A stretch of DNA of 64,000 nucleotides from Arachidicoccus ginsenosidivorans (GTDB lineage Bacteria; Bacteroidota; Bacteroidia; Chitinophagales; Chitinophagaceae), in NCBI RefSeq assembly GCF_007971385.1, contig NZ_CP042434.1:5456001-5520000 (forward strand), read 5' to 3'. The position numbers were made by a program, and so were the translations under genes. Below, piece after piece: positions 61,256 through 64,000 of the stretch (position 1 is its first letter; each line of letters starts with the position of its first letter). The notes below the pieces were generated by a model. That model searched no databases, had not been told where the DNA came from, and saw only the letters and a list, made by a program, of their open reading frames with translations.

Positions 61256-62547
61256 CTATAGCATCCCAGAAACTAAATTATTATTATTCAATAATCCCTT
61301 AACGTCATATAATACACCATTCTCTTTAAGAAGCGTACCAAAATCCAAATTATGAAAATCAGCATGTGCAACCGCTAGAATAATCCCATCATAATTCGCA
61401 TCAATTTTATTTATTGAATTCTCTGAATCAATATTATATTCACGCTTAACTTCTTTTGGATCTGCCCATGGATCAAAAATAGTCAAATCTACCCCAAAAG
61501 TACTTAAGCATTTTAAAATGTCAACTACCTTAGTGTTTCTTACATCAGGGCAATCCTCTTTAAACGTTATTCCCAGAATAAGTACTCGACAATTTTTCAC
61601 CAAAATTTCATTTTTAATTAATAAGCGAACAAACTCGTTGGCAATATACTCTCCCATACTATCATTTATACGCCTACCAGAGAGGATAATTTCAGGGTGG
61701 TACCCAAATTCTTGTGCCTTTTGTGCAAGATAATACGGATCAACACCAATGCAATGTCCCCCACTAATCCCGGTTTAAATGGCAAAAAATTCCATTTAGT
61801 CCCAGCGGCAGCTAATACATCTTGAGTCGAAATATTCATCAAATTAAATATTTTTGACAATTCGTTTACAAAAGCAATATTAATATCACGCTGAGAATTT
61901 TCAATTACTTTCGCAGCCTCTGCAACTTTAATATTAGGAGCCATGTGAGTCCCCGCTGTAATTACAGATTTGTACAAATTGTCTACTACTATTCCAATTT
62001 CCTGAGTGCTTCCAGAGGTAATTTTCTTTATATTTTCAACCGTATGTGTTTTATCACCTGGATTAATTCGCTCAGGTGAATAACCTGCAAAAAAGTCATT
62101 GTTAAATTTCAAACCTGAAATTCTTTCAAGTACTGGAACACATTCTTCTTCCGTCACACCTGGGTAAACTGTAGATTCATATATAACAATATTGCCTTTC
62201 TTAAGAACCTTCCCAACTGTCTCACTAGCTTTCCACAATGGCGTTAAATCAGGCCGATTATTTTTATCTACTGGCGTAGGGACAGTTACCACATAAATTT
62301 CTCCGTTTTCAATTTCGTTAATTTCGGTTGTGCAGTATAATCCATTACGGTTCGATTCAAATGGGTTGACCTTAGACAGTACATTTGAAAGAGCTTCTTT
62401 CTCAATTTCAAGAGTATCATCCCTTCCTTCATTTAAAGCTCTTACCCTATTAACATTAATGTCATACCCTACCACCGAGTATTTAGTCGCAAATAACCTC
62501 GCTAATGGCAAACCAACATAACCTAAACCAATCACTACAATTTTCAT
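61256..62547 (-). CDS. UDP-sugar 6-dehydrogenase (TviB/WbpA type), frame broken at 61758-61762
   Basis: About 430 aa when joined. Rossmann loop VVIGLGYVGLPLARLFATKY, then VPTPVDKNNRPDLTPL, YESTVYPGVTEEECVP and SPERINPGDKTHTVENIKKI mark the GlcNAc/ManNAc dehydrogenase branch. The catalytic region GLVGGHCIGVDPYYLAQKAQ is restored when the GGGGG run (61758-61762) has six Gs; as printed it runs out of frame and stops at 61666. The C-terminal part holds RVLILGITFKEDCPDVRNTK and IFDPWADPKEV. It makes a UDP-HexNAc uronic acid; the epimerase remnant next door fits a TviB-TviC pathway. Confidence 0.86.
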
Positions 62548-62553
62548 ATAAAA

Positions 62554-63132
62554 TTAAATTTTTTTATTAATATATTCAAACGAACCCAAAAAAGAAACTA
62601 CCTTTGCGGGTACTCCCACAACAACTCCACAATCGGGCACATCTTTTACAACTACAGCATTAGCGCCAATTGCAACATTTTCTCCTATTGTTATTTCACC
62701 AAATAGCTTCGCACCAGGGCCAACATATACGTTCTCTTTTAGTGTTGGCACACCTAACTTCACACCTCTGTTACTTTGGCCTATAACCACCCCAGGAGAG
62801 ATATTACAATTTTTACCTATTATCGCTCTTTGATTTATAATAATGTTTCCAAAATGACCAATATAAAATCCTTTATCAATAAATGTTATATAAGGAATCT
62901 GTAATCCAAATTTATAACTATAATGCAAATATCTCCATTTACAATAATAAAAAACAGGTGACTTGTGTTTTGAATAATATGCACAACACCTCATCCAAAA
63001 TAAAAACTTAAATCCAGGCTTTCTAAGATAGCATTCTAAAAGAAGTTTTGTGCATTTGGGCCTACCTGTATACCTAAATAAATCGGCATAAATAAATTCT
63101 TTTAATTTTTTAAAATTTTCTATATTTGACAT
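62554..63132 (-). CDS. Serine acetyltransferase-like hexapeptide acyltransferase
   Basis: 192 aa. The C-terminal half is a left-handed beta helix with hexapeptide repeats (FYIGHFGNIIINQRAIIGKN, CNISPGVVIGQSNRG, NVYVGPGAKLFGEITIGENV, AIGANAVVVKDVPDCGVVVG). The N-terminal half is helical, CysE-like. In polysaccharide clusters such enzymes usually acetylate a sugar and do not make O-acetylserine. It lies between the UDP-sugar dehydrogenase and the epimerase remnant. Confidence 0.85.
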   Translation of the reverse strand: MSNIENFKKLKEFIYADLFRYTGRPKCTKLLLECYLRKPGFKFLFWMRCCAYYSKHKSPVFYYCKWRYLHYSYKFGLQIPYITFIDKGFYIGHFGNIIINQRAIIGKNCNISPGVVIGQSNRGVKLGVPTLKENVYVGPGAKLFGEITIGENVAIGANAVVVKDVPDCGVVVGVPAKVVSFLGSFEYINKKI

Positions 63133-63137
63133 ATATA

Positions 63138-63212
63138 TTATGACTTAAAATATTGCCAATACCAATTTACAGCTTCTTTTAATCCAGTTTCAATATTGTG
63201 TGAGGGTTCAGC
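63138..63212 (-). pseudogene. 3' end of an NAD-dependent sugar epimerase gene (TviC/WbpP-like), cut by an insertion
   Basis: Only the last 24 codons remain (AEPSHNIETGLKEAVNWYWQYFKS, stop at 63138). The pattern P-S-x-x-I-x-x-G-L-x-E-A-x-x-W-Y is the normal C-terminus of extended-SDR UDP-GlcNAc/GlcNAcA 4-epimerases. Immediately upstream the frame meets a stop and the sequence changes into the insertion element. It is the expected neighbour of a TviB-type dehydrogenase. Confidence 0.6.
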
Positions 63213-64000
63213 AATTCAGAGTCAATTTAAGTAAAATTTCCGTTACTGTGCTAATTTCCAAGACTAGGCATAGCTCCGCCAGCCCAGCAAGCTGAGTCAA
63301 TTTAGTAGCGTAGTTAGTAGGTTTAGGTTTGGTTTTAGTTGGAGTTAAGAAATTGGTTTCGTAAGGTTTATGGGCTTATCCTCCCGCCTCTTTATCTATT
63401 CCAGGCGGATTTGGCACCGTTGCCTGTTTTGCATGATCGTTTCTTTGCATAAGACCCGTTCCAATAAAACAGATTTAAGCCGGTCCCACAGCATTTTTAT
63501 GGTAACCTTTGACTGTTTGACAAGCTTAACCACCGCCTTTGACTTTATAGTTAATTGATGAATTATATGGGCTATTTGCAGCAGTATATAGTATTTATAC
63601 AGGTTCATGATGCTTTTGCGAACAAATTTGTGCTCCATATTGAACCCGTTATTCTTCTGATCATTGAATCCTTTGTTTTCTATTAGCCATCTGCTGCGGC
63701 CAGAAGACATAAAACGTCTGACAATTGATTGAAGCTGTGGGCTATCTAAATTAATGTTTAGGTTGGTAATATAGGCGAACTTGGTCACTGCTTGACTGTT
63801 ATGCTTTGGGAATCTCCCCTCCATATAGTTTAACTGGTGGTTTTGGTGTTGGAGGTTAGCAGCCCATAGATATTGAACATCTCCTAGGTTTGCTTCCTTT
63901 TGCCCTGGATTCAGCACTTCCGGGTACACAAAACTAACTTTTTCTAGGGTGTCCTTAATCTGCTCGTCCAGTTTTGGAAGGTTACCGTCTTTACGAGTAA
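63213..64000 (-). mobile_element. Insertion sequence, 3' portion, entering the epimerase gene
   Basis: It starts where epimerase homology ends (about 63213) and runs off the window. It contains the transposase C-terminus and about 180 bases of non-coding end with an internal near-repeat GAGTCAATTTA (63219 and 63293). Exact terminal repeats and target duplication cannot be set because the other end is outside the window. Confidence 0.65.
63396..64000 (-). CDS. DDE transposase, C-terminal part (5' end beyond window)
   Basis: Open to the window edge (about 200 codons): LPKLDEQIKDTLEKVSFVYP, FAYITNLNINLDSPQLQSIV and GRSRWLIENKGFNDQKNNGF followed by NMEHKF. The R-x-x-W-x-I-E-N-x-x-F-N-x-Q-K block holds the catalytic Glu of IS4-superfamily DDE transposases. 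The extension LYKYYILLQIAHIIHQLTIK follows. I cannot assign the IS family exactly. It disrupted the epimerase gene of the second polysaccharide cluster, or replaced its 5' part by recombination. Confidence 0.72.
   Translation of the reverse strand, partial: TRKDGNLPKLDEQIKDTLEKVSFVYPEVLNPGQKEANLGDVQYLWAANLQHQNHQLNYMEGRFPKHNSQAVTKFAYITNLNINLDSPQLQSIVRRFMSSGRSRWLIENKGFNDQKNNGFNMEHKFVRKSIMNLYKYYILLQIAHIIHQLTIKSKAVVKLVKQSKVTIKMLWDRLKSVLLERVLCKETIMQNRQRCQIRLE

Noticed and set aside
61256..62547. Two separate genes, a truncated dehydrogenase and a short UDP-binding protein
   Set aside because: One added G in the G5 run restores the conserved catalytic GGHCIGVDPYYL motif, so this is one gene.

Overview
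The window comes from a Bacteroidota chromosome, most likely a Sphingobacteriales or Chitinophagales member. I base this on a SusC/SusD pair, a protein with a type IX secretion C-terminal domain, a MauE/TlpA-type redox pair, AT-rich intergenic DNA, and promoters of the Bacteroidota form TTG-N19/20-TATATTTG. I cannot name the genus.

Region 1 (1-23.5 kb, all minus strand) is an exopolysaccharide locus that looks specialised for a sulfated polymer. From upstream to downstream it holds a glycosyltransferase, a Wzy-type polymerase, a Wzx flippase, another glycosyltransferase, a DUF2061 protein, CysC-CysD-CysN (PAPS synthesis), a glycosyltransferase, a sulfotransferase, a NodB-like deacetylase and a secreted polysaccharide lyase. 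After a 1.5 kb non-coding leader come a WcaJ-type initiating transferase, Wza, Wzc, a glycosyltransferase and a CapK/PaaK-like enzyme cut by the window edge.

Region 2 (23.5-30 kb) holds an XRE-HTH/S24 (LexA-fold) regulator, a lipoprotein plus outer-membrane barrel pair, an IS200-type TnpA and a T9SS-exported protein. A palindrome, TGTTTC-N7-GAAACA, abuts the regulator's start codon. It recurs just downstream of the promoters of the polymerase operon and the barrel operon, and again inside the WcaJ leader. This is the best candidate for an undescribed regulatory circuit: a self-controlled repressor governing a sulfated-exopolysaccharide regulon.

Region 3 (30-43 kb) is an accessory island. It has a 51-aa ORF followed by two large unrecognised proteins, four copies of a small unknown family (two upstream of AraC-type regulators and sharing an upstream repeat), an ISAzo13-type transposase relic, an orphan protein with an RNA polymerase alpha-CTD-like end, and strong inverted repeats.

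Region 4 (43.5-50 kb) is a nutrient-uptake unit: MauE, a small exported protein, SusD, SusC and a TlpA-like thioredoxin, followed by a small HTH gene with its own palindrome on the start codon.

Region 5 (50.9-64 kb, minus strand) is a second, very AT-rich surface-polysaccharide cluster. It holds three GT4 enzymes, a secreted beta-helix protein, an EpsG-like polymerase, an acyltransferase, an ATP-grasp enzyme, a CapA-like protein, a flippase, a TviB-like UDP-sugar dehydrogenase and a hexapeptide acetyltransferase. An insertion sequence has removed all but the last 24 codons of an adjacent epimerase gene.

Many genes are interrupted by one-base shifts, nearly all explained by a homopolymer one base too short. 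The number and uniformity of these suggest sequencing or assembly undercalls rather than real gene death, so I annotate such genes at full length and state where the frame breaks.
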